NCBI RefSeq assembly: GCF_048984525.1
Contig: NZ_JBMGJC010000005.1
Coordinates: 124,001 to 188,000 of the forward strand
Direction: 5' to 3'
Length of the DNA stretch: 64,000 bases
Source: Syntrophopropionicum propionicicum_A
Lineage (GTDB): Bacteria > Bacillota > Desulfotomaculia > Desulfotomaculales > Pelotomaculaceae
A program made the position numbers and the translations under genes. Below, piece after piece: positions 16,847 to 25,137 of this stretch (positions are counted from its first letter, which is position 1; each line of letters opens with the position of its first letter). The notes below the pieces were generated by a model. The model was given only the letters and a program-made list of their open reading frames with translations, searched no databases and was not told the DNA's origin.

Positions 16847-17992
16847 TTGAAAAAAATGGCCTTTTTACCTTATGGGAAACAGACCCTGGATGAAGAAGAC
16901 GTCCAGGCTGTCCTTGAAACCCTGCGGTCCGACTGGCTGACAACCGGACCCGAGGTTGAAAAGTTTGAAAAATGCCTGGCAGAGAAGTCAGGGGCCAGGT
17001 ATGCTGTAGCGATGAATTCCGGTACAGCAGCTCTGCACGCCGCTTATTTTGCAGCCGGAGTAGGACCGGGGGATGAGGTGATTACATCCCCCATTACCTT
17101 CGCCGCTACAGCTAACGCGGCTTTATATATGGGAGCCAGGCCGGTGTTCGCCGACATCCGTAAGGATACTATAAATATAAACCCGGAAGGGCTGGAAAAA
17201 CATATTAGGCCCCGCACAAAAGTTATTGCCCCCGTGGATTTCGCCGGCCACCCGGCGGACCTTGACGCTGTATTGAGTATTGCCCGCGAAAATGGACTGA
17301 TTGTCGTTGAGGATGCGGCGCATTCACTGGGCGCGGCTTATAAAGGAAGACCGGTTGGCTCTCTGGCTGACATCACTATCTTCAGTTTTCACCCGGTCAA
17401 GCACGTAACCACCGGTGAGGGCGGCGCGGTTGTAACCAATGATAAGGGTTATTATGAAAAAATGCTGGCGTTCCGCTCCCACGGTATAGTGCGGGAAAAA
17501 GATAAACTCACTGAGTATCACGGCCCCTGGTACCACGAAATGCAACATTTAGGCTATAACTACCGCCTTACCGATATCCAGTGCGCCCTCGGCATCAGCC
17601 AGTTAAAAAAATTGACTTCTTTCCTGGAAAAAAGACAGGCACTAGTCGATTTTTATAACCGGGAATTAAGCAGCCTGGATATAGATACTCCAGTGAATCT
17701 GGCAGAAGTCATACCAGCCTGGCACCTTTATGTAATTCGTTTAAAAGGCCCAAAACCTCCCCGCCGTGAGATTTACGAGGAACTTCACCGCGCGGGAATC
17801 GGCGTCCAGGTCCACTACCTGCCGGTTTACTGGCACCCGTATTATCAAGAGCTGGGATACGCAAAAGGGCTTTGCCCGGCTGCTGAGGATTATTATTGGC
17901 GGGCGTTAAGCCTCCCTCTCTTTCCGTCAATGAGCATGGATGACGCCAACCGGGTGTGCAGAGAGCTTAAACGTATTATAAGCAAGAAATAA
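16847..17992 (+). CDS. pseC: PseC: UDP-4-amino-4,6-dideoxy-N-acetyl-beta-L-altrosamine transaminase
   Basis: A PLP-dependent DegT/DnrJ/EryC1 aminotransferase that aminates C4 of the PseB product. Visible are YAVAMNSGTAALHAAYFAAG, VVEDAAHSLGAAYKGRPVGS and the PLP lysine region FSFHPVKHVTTGEGGAVVTN. Initiation is probably at TTG 16847, five bases after CAGGAG; an ATG at 16856 is an alternative. Last gene of the glycosylation operon and followed by a strong terminator. Confidence 0.93.
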   Translation: MKKMAFLPYGKQTLDEEDVQAVLETLRSDWLTTGPEVEKFEKCLAEKSGARYAVAMNSGTAALHAAYFAAGVGPGDEVITSPITFAATANAALYMGARPVFADIRKDTININPEGLEKHIRPRTKVIAPVDFAGHPADLDAVLSIARENGLIVVEDAAHSLGAAYKGRPVGSLADITIFSFHPVKHVTTGEGGAVVTNDKGYYEKMLAFRSHGIVREKDKLTEYHGPWYHEMQHLGYNYRLTDIQCALGISQLKKLTSFLEKRQALVDFYNRELSSLDIDTPVNLAEVIPAWHLYVIRLKGPKPPRREIYEELHRAGIGVQVHYLPVYWHPYYQELGYAKGLCPAAEDYYWRALSLPLFPSMSMDDANRVCRELKRIISKK

Positions 17993-18018
17993 AGTGACCG
18001 GCTTGCCGGTCACTTTTT
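17991..18018. terminator. Bidirectional terminator between pseC and the flgL-side operon
   Basis: AAAGTGACCGGC, loop TT, GCCGGTCACTTT: a 12-bp near-perfect palindrome with T runs on the plus side and A runs that give T runs on the minus side. It ends both convergent transcripts. Confidence 0.88.
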
Positions 18019-18364
18019 ATACATACCCGTTCAAAATCCTTCCTTTTTTTTCCTTCATTTCATCCAGCCAGGCTTCAGCCTCTTCCAGGGTGAATTCACG
18101 GCTGCTCCCGGTACGGCGGTCTTTAGCCTTGATCCTGGGTTTGCCTTCCTTAATAAGAACAAAATCCAGGGGCTGGTTGTACATTTCCGCTGCCCGGCGC
18201 ATGTTCTCCACTGCTTTATTCAACTCGTACCTCATTCTCCGCATGGCTAAATCTTCACTTTGCAGCAATTCCTCTCCCGCTGTCGGCCTCAGGCGGGCGG
18301 CGTCCAAAGTACGCGCCGATTCCTGGGCTGTAATAGCCTGCAGACCTCCACCCCCGATTTTCAT
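18017..18364 (-). CDS. Small FlaG-like protein at the end of the flgM-flgL operon
   Basis: The 115-residue protein is helical in its N-terminal two thirds (LAMRRMRYELNKAVENMRRA) and has a C-terminal IKEGKPRIKAKDRRTGSSRE then FTLEEAEAWLDEM, resembling the FlaG pattern of basic residues, D-x-x-T-G and a closing helix. The resemblance is weak. It follows flgL by about 100 bp and ends on the shared terminator. Possibly a second FlaG-type or filament-related protein. Confidence 0.6.
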   Translation of the reverse strand: MKIGGGGLQAITAQESARTLDAARLRPTAGEELLQSEDLAMRRMRYELNKAVENMRRAAEMYNQPLDFVLIKEGKPRIKAKDRRTGSSREFTLEEAEAWLDEMKEKKGRILNGYV

Positions 18365-18460
18365 AGCTCCACCTTTACTTTATATACTAATAAATCCGCT
18401 CCTGTTCATATACTGATATTTACAAATCTAAGCGATCAAAAATCTATTGATTATATTTTC

Positions 18461-19423
18461 TTATCTCAAGAAGTCAAGCAGGCTGACCTGCATCATCTTT
18501 GCCCCGGCAGCCAGCGCGGCCTCATATGCCACCTGCTGCTGGCTGTATTCGATGGCCAGGCGCTCCATATCGGCGCCCTCTATGTTTTCCAGGTTTGCGG
18601 TGAGTTTGATCTCCTGGTCAAGCAGCATGCTCTGCAGCGTCTCGAAATGGCTTGTCCTGGCCCCCACCTGTACCCGGTATCCCAGCAAAGAGTCTGTTTG
18701 GTCCTGCAAATTACTTATACTGCCCTGAATTCCTGCCGCGTCATTATTAAATAAACTGTTTCTCAATTCAAAAAGCACCTGAAAAATACCGTCTCCCGAG
18801 GCGGGAGTAGTAGAGCCGTCACTTACATTATATGTGCCGTCACCGTTATCAACAGCCGAACCAAATACACCGGGTATACCACTTGTAGTTATGCCCGGGG
18901 AGTCGATCCGGTAGTCCGTGCCGGCCAGCACTTCGCGGCGGATCTCGTTGGTATCGCCTGAGTATACAATAAGGTCTCCCACTCTGGAAAATGGGGGACT
19001 GTTGTTGTTAGTACCGGCGTAAATATATTTGCCGCCGACTGTTGAGTTGGCCAGGTCCACCACTTCGTCAATTAATTTACCGATCTGTTCCGCTATGGCG
19101 ACCCTGTCTTCGGCACTGTACGTGTCGTTGGCAGACTGAATAGCAAATTCACTGGCCTTGGACAGGATATCACCCAATGTGCCCATGGAAGTGTCGCTCA
19201 TATCAAGGTAGCTGAGCCCGTCGTCTATGTTTTTATTATACTGTTCCATGTAAGTTAATCCGGACTTAAGGGAGAGAAACTGGCCCATTACATTGGGGTC
19301 GTCGCTTGGACGCAGCAGCCTTTTTTTGGTAGCAAGCTGCTCCTGGCTGCGGGCCATGGTACTCAAGTTGTTCTGGATGCTGCTGATAATAGTGCTGGTC
19401 ATGTACCTGTTAGTAATACGCAA
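18461..19423 (-). CDS. flgL: Flagellar hook-filament junction protein FlgL (HAP3)
   Basis: FlgL joins FlgK to the filament. The 320-residue protein starts with MRITNRYMTSTIISSIQNNL and RSQEQLATKKRLLRPSDDPN, the flagellin-like D0/D1 of FlgL, and ends QQQVAYEAALAAGAKMMQVS-LLDFLR, typical for the family. It lies 13 bp after flgK. Confidence 0.95.
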   Translation of the reverse strand: MRITNRYMTSTIISSIQNNLSTMARSQEQLATKKRLLRPSDDPNVMGQFLSLKSGLTYMEQYNKNIDDGLSYLDMSDTSMGTLGDILSKASEFAIQSANDTYSAEDRVAIAEQIGKLIDEVVDLANSTVGGKYIYAGTNNNSPPFSRVGDLIVYSGDTNEIRREVLAGTDYRIDSPGITTSGIPGVFGSAVDNGDGTYNVSDGSTTPASGDGIFQVLFELRNSLFNNDAAGIQGSISNLQDQTDSLLGYRVQVGARTSHFETLQSMLLDQEIKLTANLENIEGADMERLAIEYSQQQVAYEAALAAGAKMMQVSLLDFLR

Positions 19424-19436
19424 CGTTTTTCACCCC

Positions 19437-20843
19437 TTAATCTATAAGCCCGTTAATCAAGAGATCCAGCATGCCGTCCAGAACAGTGACCATCCTGGCG
19501 CAGGCCTGAAAACCATATTCAAACTGCATCATCTTGGTTAATTCTTCATCGGTTGAAACACCTGAAACAGAGTCTCTCAGGCTGGTAATCTGATCTTTAA
19601 TCGCTGACTGGTTGTCGTACATATCACCGGCAACTTTTACGTCACTTCCCACCTCGGTTACCAGCAGGCCGTAATACTGTTCAAAAGTATATGGTTGGGC
19701 CGGCGGGTTAATCTGGACATCCCGCAGGTCGGCGACGTCACCGGCCAGGGTGCCGTCAATCAGGGACGGGTTTAGCAAAATAGCGGAGTCAACCGAGAAG
19801 TCACCCGCGGATAAATCTCCCGAAAAGAAATTCACACCCACGCCTGCGATCATGCTTTCCATATTTGAGGCCAGGTCATCCAGTTTTGACATGTAATCTA
19901 AGACATTCTGCCTGGCCCGCTCCAGTCCGAGAATAGACCCCCCCAGGTTTGCATCAAAGGCGCTGCCTGTAAGGTTAATCGTTGACCCGTCGTCAGCGCC
20001 GCCAGTTATAGCAAGGCTGATGTCGGCGCCGTCTGTTGTAAGAGAGAACGATGTCCCCGCCTGGCTTACGTCTAAACCTAAGAAGTTGAATTCGCTTAGT
20101 TCACCGGTCGGCATACCGTTTACGGTTTCAAAAGTCACGCTTACCGGCCCGTATTGGCTTAGCTCTTCCAGCAGCATATCCCTCTGGTCCAGCAGGTCGT
20201 TGGGCTGCTGTCCGACATCATATACCCTGACAATCGAATCGGTTAAGTCCTGGATCTGAACAAGCAGGTCGTTGACTTCTCCCACCTGGTCGCTTATTTT
20301 ACCCCCGGCAACCGCCGGTGTGGCGTCTATAACCGCTATGCTGTCCTGTACGTCATTCAGCTGGTTGTATGTATAAGATAATAATGAGGCTAAACTGTCT
20401 CCCGACTCGACAACCGCTGCTTTAACGCTTGAGTCCTGGGGATTGTTGTTCAAGTTCATCCAGGAGGTGAAAAAATCCGTTATTCTGTCACCGATACCGT
20501 CCGAGGCAGGTTCTGCGATAGAAGCCTCGGCGAGCTGTAAAACATTAAGCTGCTCTTCCCAGTAAGAACTGTCTGTCGTGCAGCGCCGCACGTTATTGTC
20601 CAGGTACTCGTCCTTTACGCGGCGGATACTGCTTACCTCCACCCCGGTACCAAGCTGCCCCACCGTGACCCAACTGTCCAGGGCCGGCTCAGTAAAAGGT
20701 TCTGTGGGGTTGATGACAGCCTCCTGCCTGGAGTAGCCTTCAGTGCTGGCATTGGCCAGGTTATGGCCTATTATATCAAGCGCCCGCTGATTTACCATCA
20801 TACCCCTGCGGGCAGTCTCCAACCCGAACCACGTACTCGTCAT
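19437..20843 (-). CDS. flgK: Flagellar hook-associated protein FlgK (HAP1)
   Basis: FlgK is the first hook-filament junction protein. The 468-residue sequence opens STWFGLETARRGMMVNQRAL and DIIGHNLANASTEGYSRQEA, the FlgK signature, and ends with a rod/hook C-terminal motif (LTKMMQFEYGFQACARMVTV-LDGMLDLLINGL). It lies between flgN and flgL, as is standard. Confidence 0.96.
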   Translation of the reverse strand: MTSTWFGLETARRGMMVNQRALDIIGHNLANASTEGYSRQEAVINPTEPFTEPALDSWVTVGQLGTGVEVSSIRRVKDEYLDNNVRRCTTDSSYWEEQLNVLQLAEASIAEPASDGIGDRITDFFTSWMNLNNNPQDSSVKAAVVESGDSLASLLSYTYNQLNDVQDSIAVIDATPAVAGGKISDQVGEVNDLLVQIQDLTDSIVRVYDVGQQPNDLLDQRDMLLEELSQYGPVSVTFETVNGMPTGELSEFNFLGLDVSQAGTSFSLTTDGADISLAITGGADDGSTINLTGSAFDANLGGSILGLERARQNVLDYMSKLDDLASNMESMIAGVGVNFFSGDLSAGDFSVDSAILLNPSLIDGTLAGDVADLRDVQINPPAQPYTFEQYYGLLVTEVGSDVKVAGDMYDNQSAIKDQITSLRDSVSGVSTDEELTKMMQFEYGFQACARMVTVLDGMLDLLINGLID

Positions 20844-20861
20844 AATTAAGCTACCACCAAT

Positions 20862-21353
20862 CTAAATGGTCCTGTCCAAAACGGAAAGCAACTTGCCGCG
20901 GTCCTTCATTTTTCCGCTTCCCATGTAAGTGCTTCCGCTCTTAGGCCTGAGTATTCTCATCAACTGCTCGGTCATGATCAGCCCGCGCCTGGCCAGTATA
21001 TTGTTAAGATTTTTCATCTCATCAACCTGCGTCAGGCTGGCTTTGAGAGACCGGGATAGTTTGTCCAGTTCTCTGGCTGTAATTTCAGAAGCATGAGACA
21101 AAAGCATGTTTAAGGTAGGCTGACCGCCCAACCCATATTTATCAGCCAGTTTCTTTTGTGTTGCTTCTCTTCTCTTATCCTGGTCAATTAATTTGCGGGA
21201 TATTTCTTCCTGCTTATACGCGGTGGCCAATATTAACTTTATGTCGTTTTTGCGCAGGGCAGTATTGTGTGCTCTGGCAGCTTCCAAAAGCTCAGCGATA
21301 GTTTGGTTTTGCAATTTAAGAATTTTAGACAAATTTAAAAATAGAGACTCCAT
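20862..21353 (-). CDS. flgN: FlgN family chaperone
   Basis: FlgN binds FlgK and FlgL C-termini and delivers them to the export gate. This 163-residue helical protein (ILKLQNQTIAELLEAARAHN; LIDQDKRREATQKKLADKYG) lies directly upstream of flgK and downstream of flgM, the usual place. Sequence motifs are weak and context carries the call. Confidence 0.82.
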   Translation of the reverse strand: MESLFLNLSKILKLQNQTIAELLEAARAHNTALRKNDIKLILATAYKQEEISRKLIDQDKRREATQKKLADKYGLGGQPTLNMLLSHASEITARELDKLSRSLKASLTQVDEMKNLNNILARRGLIMTEQLMRILRPKSGSTYMGSGKMKDRGKLLSVLDRTI

Positions 21354-21401
21354 GTGTACCTTCCTTATTTTTTATAAGAGAGCCTGCAAAATTCGTCTGT
21401 C

Positions 21402-21713
21402 CTATGAACTTGCCTTGTCCAGGTTCCTGTCTGAAATTATACCGGCAGCGATTTTTTCGCTGTCCGGCCGGTAAGAACCATCCTGAATGCTTTGTTTTAA
21501 AGAAGCTACCAGTTCCTCCCGGACAGCCGGCAATTTGTCAAGCATACTGCGGTATGATTGCATTTCCATTGCTTCCTTTGAAATTTCCACACTGTCCCCC
21601 AGGATTTGGCCGTTATTTTGTCCTTTTTGCGCGGACTTATCTTTTTTTATCTGGGCAGTGTATGCCTTTAGAGGCCCAATGCCACCCGGCCCGTTAATTT
21701 TCACCCGGATCAC
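21402..21713 (-). CDS. flgM: Anti-sigma-28 factor FlgM
   Basis: FlgM holds sigma-D inactive until it is exported through the completed hook. The protein of about 100 residues has a disordered N-terminal half and the C-terminal binding helices (DSVEISKEAMEMQSYRSMLD; PAVREELVASLKQSIQDGSY). The frame starts with GTG at 21713, but AAGGTGG abuts it; a second GTG at 21704 has better spacing and may be the real start. It is preceded by a probable sigma-D promoter, the usual feedback loop. Confidence 0.88.
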   Translation of the reverse strand: MIRVKINGPGGIGPLKAYTAQIKKDKSAQKGQNNGQILGDSVEISKEAMEMQSYRSMLDKLPAVREELVASLKQSIQDGSYRPDSEKIAAGIISDRNLDKASS

Positions 21714-21736
21714 CCACCTTAGTTTCCTTAAAAAAA

Positions 21737-21764
21737 TAATCGTCAGGGTTAAACGGAAACTTTA
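21737..21764 (-). promoter_or_regulatory. Probable sigma-D promoter for flgM-flgN-flgK-flgL
   Basis: On the minus strand TAAA, 16 bases, GACGATTA. The -10 differs from GCCGATAA at two positions and the spacer is one base longer than ideal. It lies 24 bases before the flgM frame and after the motB stop. Confidence 0.55.
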
Positions 21765-21814
21765 GTAATAAAGAGTCCCAATTCTATTCTACGAAAGTCC
21801 CAAATATATTTCAA

Positions 21815-22606
21815 TTAAAGTTCACCAGAATTACTATCCGAAGGCTCTACCTGGGCCATTGGTTCAGAAGTTTCATATTTGCTTTTCAGCACCACAATAT
21901 CCACCCGGCGGTTCTGCTGCCGGTTTTCGTTCGAATCATTCGGCGACTTGGGGCGAAATTCTCCGTAACCGGCGGCTGATAAGCGCTCCGGGTGGAAATT
22001 CAGTTCCTTGATCAGCTCCTGCACCACCGCAGTTGCTCTTGTCACGGAAAGTTCCCAGTTGGAAGGAAACTGAGCGGTGTTTATTGGAAGGTTGTCTGTA
22101 TGGCCCTCCACCCTGATAAACTGGGGGGCTTTCCTTAAAATCTGCCCAGTCTTGTTGATCAGTTCCCTGGCGTCCTTCGTCAGTTCGGCTGAGCCAAGGG
22201 GGAAAAGGGCCACGTCTTTGAAACTCAGCACAACACCCCTCTCTTCCAGGTTAACCGAGATCTTGTCGTTCAGACCGTTTTCATCAATGTAAGCCTGCAG
22301 CTCTTGGCGGATTTTCTCAAGGTCGCTGGCTTCCTTCGTCTCCATGGTCATCTGGATGTCCTCGATCAGGGAGCTGCCGGAAATGCCGGGAGCAAGAGAG
22401 GTGCCCGGCTCATTCATCACCGACTGCCCGCCGCCGCCCATCGCGTGGGAGAGGGAAAGGGCAACAGCCTGAAATTTTTTAGCGTTCAGGTTGCTCAAAG
22501 CATACAGGACTACAAAAAAAACCATTAGCAGTGTTATTAAATCTGAATATGTCAAAAGCCATCTCTCGTGGTTTGCTTTGCCCGATGTCTGGCGGCGGCG
22601 CTTCAT
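21815..22606 (-). CDS. motB: Flagellar motor stator protein MotB
   Basis: MotB anchors the stator to peptidoglycan and carries the proton-binding Asp. The 263-residue protein shows NHERWLLTYSDLITLLMVFF with the essential Asp in the single membrane helix, a plug/linker, and an OmpA-like domain with VEGHTDNLPINTAQFPSNWE and LSAAGYGEFRPKSPNDSNEN. It starts 6 bp after motA. Confidence 0.96.
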   Translation of the reverse strand: MKRRRQTSGKANHERWLLTYSDLITLLMVFFVVLYALSNLNAKKFQAVALSLSHAMGGGGQSVMNEPGTSLAPGISGSSLIEDIQMTMETKEASDLEKIRQELQAYIDENGLNDKISVNLEERGVVLSFKDVALFPLGSAELTKDARELINKTGQILRKAPQFIRVEGHTDNLPINTAQFPSNWELSVTRATAVVQELIKELNFHPERLSAAGYGEFRPKSPNDSNENRQQNRRVDIVVLKSKYETSEPMAQVEPSDSNSGEL

Positions 22607-22612
22607 ATGCCT

Positions 22613-23404
22613 TTACTCATCCTTTTCCGAATCCTCTGATTCTGCTTTCTTTTCACGGTGCTTGGGTTTTAAGAAGGCGGAAAGCCTTTCCCTGATCAGA
22701 AGAGGGTTGTAACCGGCCTGAATTGAGATAATCCCCTCCAGCATCAGTTCCTGCAGCATTACCTCTTTTTTGCTCAGGTTCTTTAGTTTTTCCGCAATGG
22801 GCAGCCACAGGATATTCGCTGAGCCGATGCCATACAGTGTGGCGATAAACGCCAGGGCGATCGAAGGACCGAGCGTCTCGGGGCTTTCCAGGTTGCCCAG
22901 TACGTGCACCAGCCCCATCACCGTCCCGATAATCCCCATTGTAGGGGCATAGCCTCCGGCCGCTTCAAAGATGCTGGCGCCGGTATGGTGTCGCTCCTGG
23001 ATGGAATAAATCTCGGTCTCCAGTATCTGCCTGACCAGCTCCGGGTCGGTACCGTCTACAACCAGTTGGATACCTTTGCGCATGAAGCTGTCATCAATTT
23101 GCGGGAGCTGGTTCTCCAGGTATAAAAGGCCTTCCCGGCGCACTTTATCGGCCAGGCCCACAATCTGCTCAATCAACGCCACCTCGTTTGGCAGCTTTTG
23201 AAATAAAATGATCATCAAAAGTCTGGGAACCGTGGCAATTTCACTTAAGGAAAAACTGACAATTGTGGCGCCGATAGTGCCGCCAAAAACTATCATAGCC
23301 GCGGTCGGCTTTATCAGCGCCATTATATGCCCGCCATCCATGAGAAAAGCGGTAACCAAGGATATGACAGCAAATAAAATTCCGCCAATAGCGGTTATCT
23401 CCAC
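22613..23404 (-). CDS. motA: Flagellar motor stator protein MotA
   Basis: MotA forms the torque-generating ring around MotB. The protein has four membrane segments (near residues 3-22, 26-47, 140-160, 172-195), APTMGIIGTVMGLVHVLGNL and GPSIALAFIATLYGIGSANI, both family hallmarks. The frame is open to 23437, but GGGGAGG is inside that extension; GTG 23404 (VEITAIGGILFAVIS) has normal spacing and matches the family start. A GEMM-I-like RNA precedes it, implying c-di-GMP input to the stator. Confidence 0.94.
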   Translation of the reverse strand: MEITAIGGILFAVISLVTAFLMDGGHIMALIKPTAAMIVFGGTIGATIVSFSLSEIATVPRLLMIILFQKLPNEVALIEQIVGLADKVRREGLLYLENQLPQIDDSFMRKGIQLVVDGTDPELVRQILETEIYSIQERHHTGASIFEAAGGYAPTMGIIGTVMGLVHVLGNLESPETLGPSIALAFIATLYGIGSANILWLPIAEKLKNLSKKEVMLQELMLEGIISIQAGYNPLLIRERLSAFLKPKHREKKAESEDSEKDE

Positions 23405-23474
23405 GCAATCTAACCTCCCCGGATTACATAACTCCAAATAAAAAGGCAGCCCTGATGACCACCTTCGCGCTAAA

Positions 23475-23565
23475 ACCTTGCAGCCCGGCAGCCTTGGCCT
23501 TGCGGCTTTAGACCCCAGTGCCCCGCGCCCCTCCCTTTCGAAAGGTTTGCCATATACTTAGGGTA
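23475..23565 (-). promoter_or_regulatory. Divergent GEMM-I (cyclic-di-GMP-I-like) RNA upstream of motA
   Basis: On the minus strand: GGCAAACC, hairpin CTTTCGAAAGG, GAGGGGCGC, GGGTCTAAAGCC and a 3' half with GGCTGCCGGGCTGC. The block CTCCC-TTTCG region is shared with the flgB riboswitch. The usual GCGCAAAGC is GCGCGGGGC here, altering the conserved A-rich core. It could be a decayed or altered-specificity aptamer. Confidence 0.65.
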
Positions 23566-23697
23566 AAGTAACTTTATATTTAAATTTTAATGTAAATACT
23601 TTAATAAACTGGTTATTTTTGCTTGTCGGTTATTAAACATTTCCAGTACTTTAATCGGCTTTTTTACTTATTTATTAATACCTCTTTTCAGATTTTT

Positions 23698-24957
23698 CTA
23701 AGATTCCCTAATCCTTGCCGCCACCCTGTCCGCCCAGACAGCTTCAATTTCGACATCGATTGTTACCCCTTTTTCACCGTGCTCTTCACGGAGAACTTTT
23801 CCTTTTTCATGCAGCAGCGGCAGCATCCCGCTTTTGCCATAGGGGATGAAAAAGGTCTTTCGTACCCGCCTTGAGGCGAAAGCCCTTGCGATAGCTTCCA
23901 ACAGATCTTCAAACCCCCATCCTTTACTGGCGGATAGGGGCACTGCCTGCTGCCCTTTTTCCGCCGGGGGAAGAGTCCCGTCCGGCAGGAGGTCGAATTT
24001 GTTGTATACCATGATAAATGGCTTCTGCGCGGCTCCCAGCGACTCCAGGACCCTGTTCACGGCTTCGATGTGTTTTTCAGCGTTGGGGTGAGACGCGTCG
24101 ACAACATGCAGGAGCAGGTCGGCCTCCACCACTTCTTCCAGAGTTGCCCTGAACGCCGCCACCAGGTGGTGGGGCAGGTTCTGGATAAATCCCACTGTAT
24201 CGGTCAACAGGATCGCCTCGTTATTCGGCAGCGCCACCCGGCGCGTGGTGGGGTCAAGGGTGGCAAAGAGCTTGTCTTCCACTAGTACGCCGGCGCCTGT
24301 CAGCTTCTTTAAAATAGTTGACTTTCCCGCATTCGTATATCCCACCAGGGCCACCAGGGGGATGGGGATTTCCCTGCGGCTCCGGCGCAGTAAATCGCGA
24401 TGCTTTTTGACTTCCCTGATCTCCGCGTTCAGGTCCGCTATGCGCCTGCGAATGCGCCGGCGGTCAACTTCCAGCCTTGTTTCACCAGGCCCCCTGGTGC
24501 CGATGCCGCCCCCCAGGCGGGACATTTCAGCCCCACGGCCGGTGAGGCGGGGCAGGAGATAATTTAGCTGGGCGAGCTCAACCTGCAGCTTGCCCTCCCT
24601 GGTTTTTGCCCTGCCGGCAAATATATCGAGGATCAGCTGGGTCCGGTCAATTATCCTTACACCCGTGATTTTCTCCAGGTTGCGGGCCTGGACGGCGGAC
24701 AACTCCCGGTCAAAAATCGCCAGGCTGGCACCATAATCGCGGCAGAGCACGGCCAGTTCCTCAGCTTTGCCCCGGCCGAGAAAGGCTACAGTATCCGGCT
24801 TGTTCCTTTTCTGATATACCCGCCCAACAACATCCGCGCCGGCTGTATCCGCCAGCCGGGCCAGTTCTTCAAAGGAATAAGCCGTCTGTTCAGGGTTGTC
24901 CCCTGTCAGTTCTATTCCCACCAGGATTGCTTTTTCCCTCTGGACTTCCAATGCCAA
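23698..24957 (-). CDS. hflX: GTPase HflX
   Basis: HflX is a ribosome-associated GTPase involved in splitting or rescuing stalled 70S ribosomes. The 419-residue protein has the N-terminal HflX domain (DTVAFLGRGKAEELAVLCRD; QARNLEKITGVRIIDRTQLI), a glycine-rich linker (LGGGIGTRGPGETRLEVDRR), and the G domain with GYTNAGKST, DTVGFIQNLPHHLVAAF and NKFD. The start is TTG with AGGAGAG eight bases ahead. It stands alone. Confidence 0.95.
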   Translation of the reverse strand: MALEVQREKAILVGIELTGDNPEQTAYSFEELARLADTAGADVVGRVYQKRNKPDTVAFLGRGKAEELAVLCRDYGASLAIFDRELSAVQARNLEKITGVRIIDRTQLILDIFAGRAKTREGKLQVELAQLNYLLPRLTGRGAEMSRLGGGIGTRGPGETRLEVDRRRIRRRIADLNAEIREVKKHRDLLRRSRREIPIPLVALVGYTNAGKSTILKKLTGAGVLVEDKLFATLDPTTRRVALPNNEAILLTDTVGFIQNLPHHLVAAFRATLEEVVEADLLLHVVDASHPNAEKHIEAVNRVLESLGAAQKPFIMVYNKFDLLPDGTLPPAEKGQQAVPLSASKGWGFEDLLEAIARAFASRRVRKTFFIPYGKSGMLPLLHEKGKVLREEHGEKGVTIDVEIEAVWADRVAARIRES

Positions 24958-25105
24958 CCGTATATCTCTCCTGACTATTTAAATTACAGCGATTATATAA
25001 TAGGAAGAGGCCTTGCGGCAACAGCAGCACAGGCCTCTGTCGGTTAGATACCTCTTTTCACACACCATGAGCTAAACGGGTACACACCCTTTGAAGTGTA
25101 AGAAA

Positions 25106-25132
25106 TGTGATGTGAGATGTTGAAATGAGACG
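25106..25132. repeat. Degenerate heptamer tract (TGRGANG type)
   Basis: TGTGATG, TGAGATG, then TGAGACG units with one short unit between. Same family as longer tracts at 26579, 43784, 52657, 63342 and 63517. It abuts the 3' end of the DUF362 gene. Confidence 0.5.
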
Positions 25133-25137
25133 ATTAT

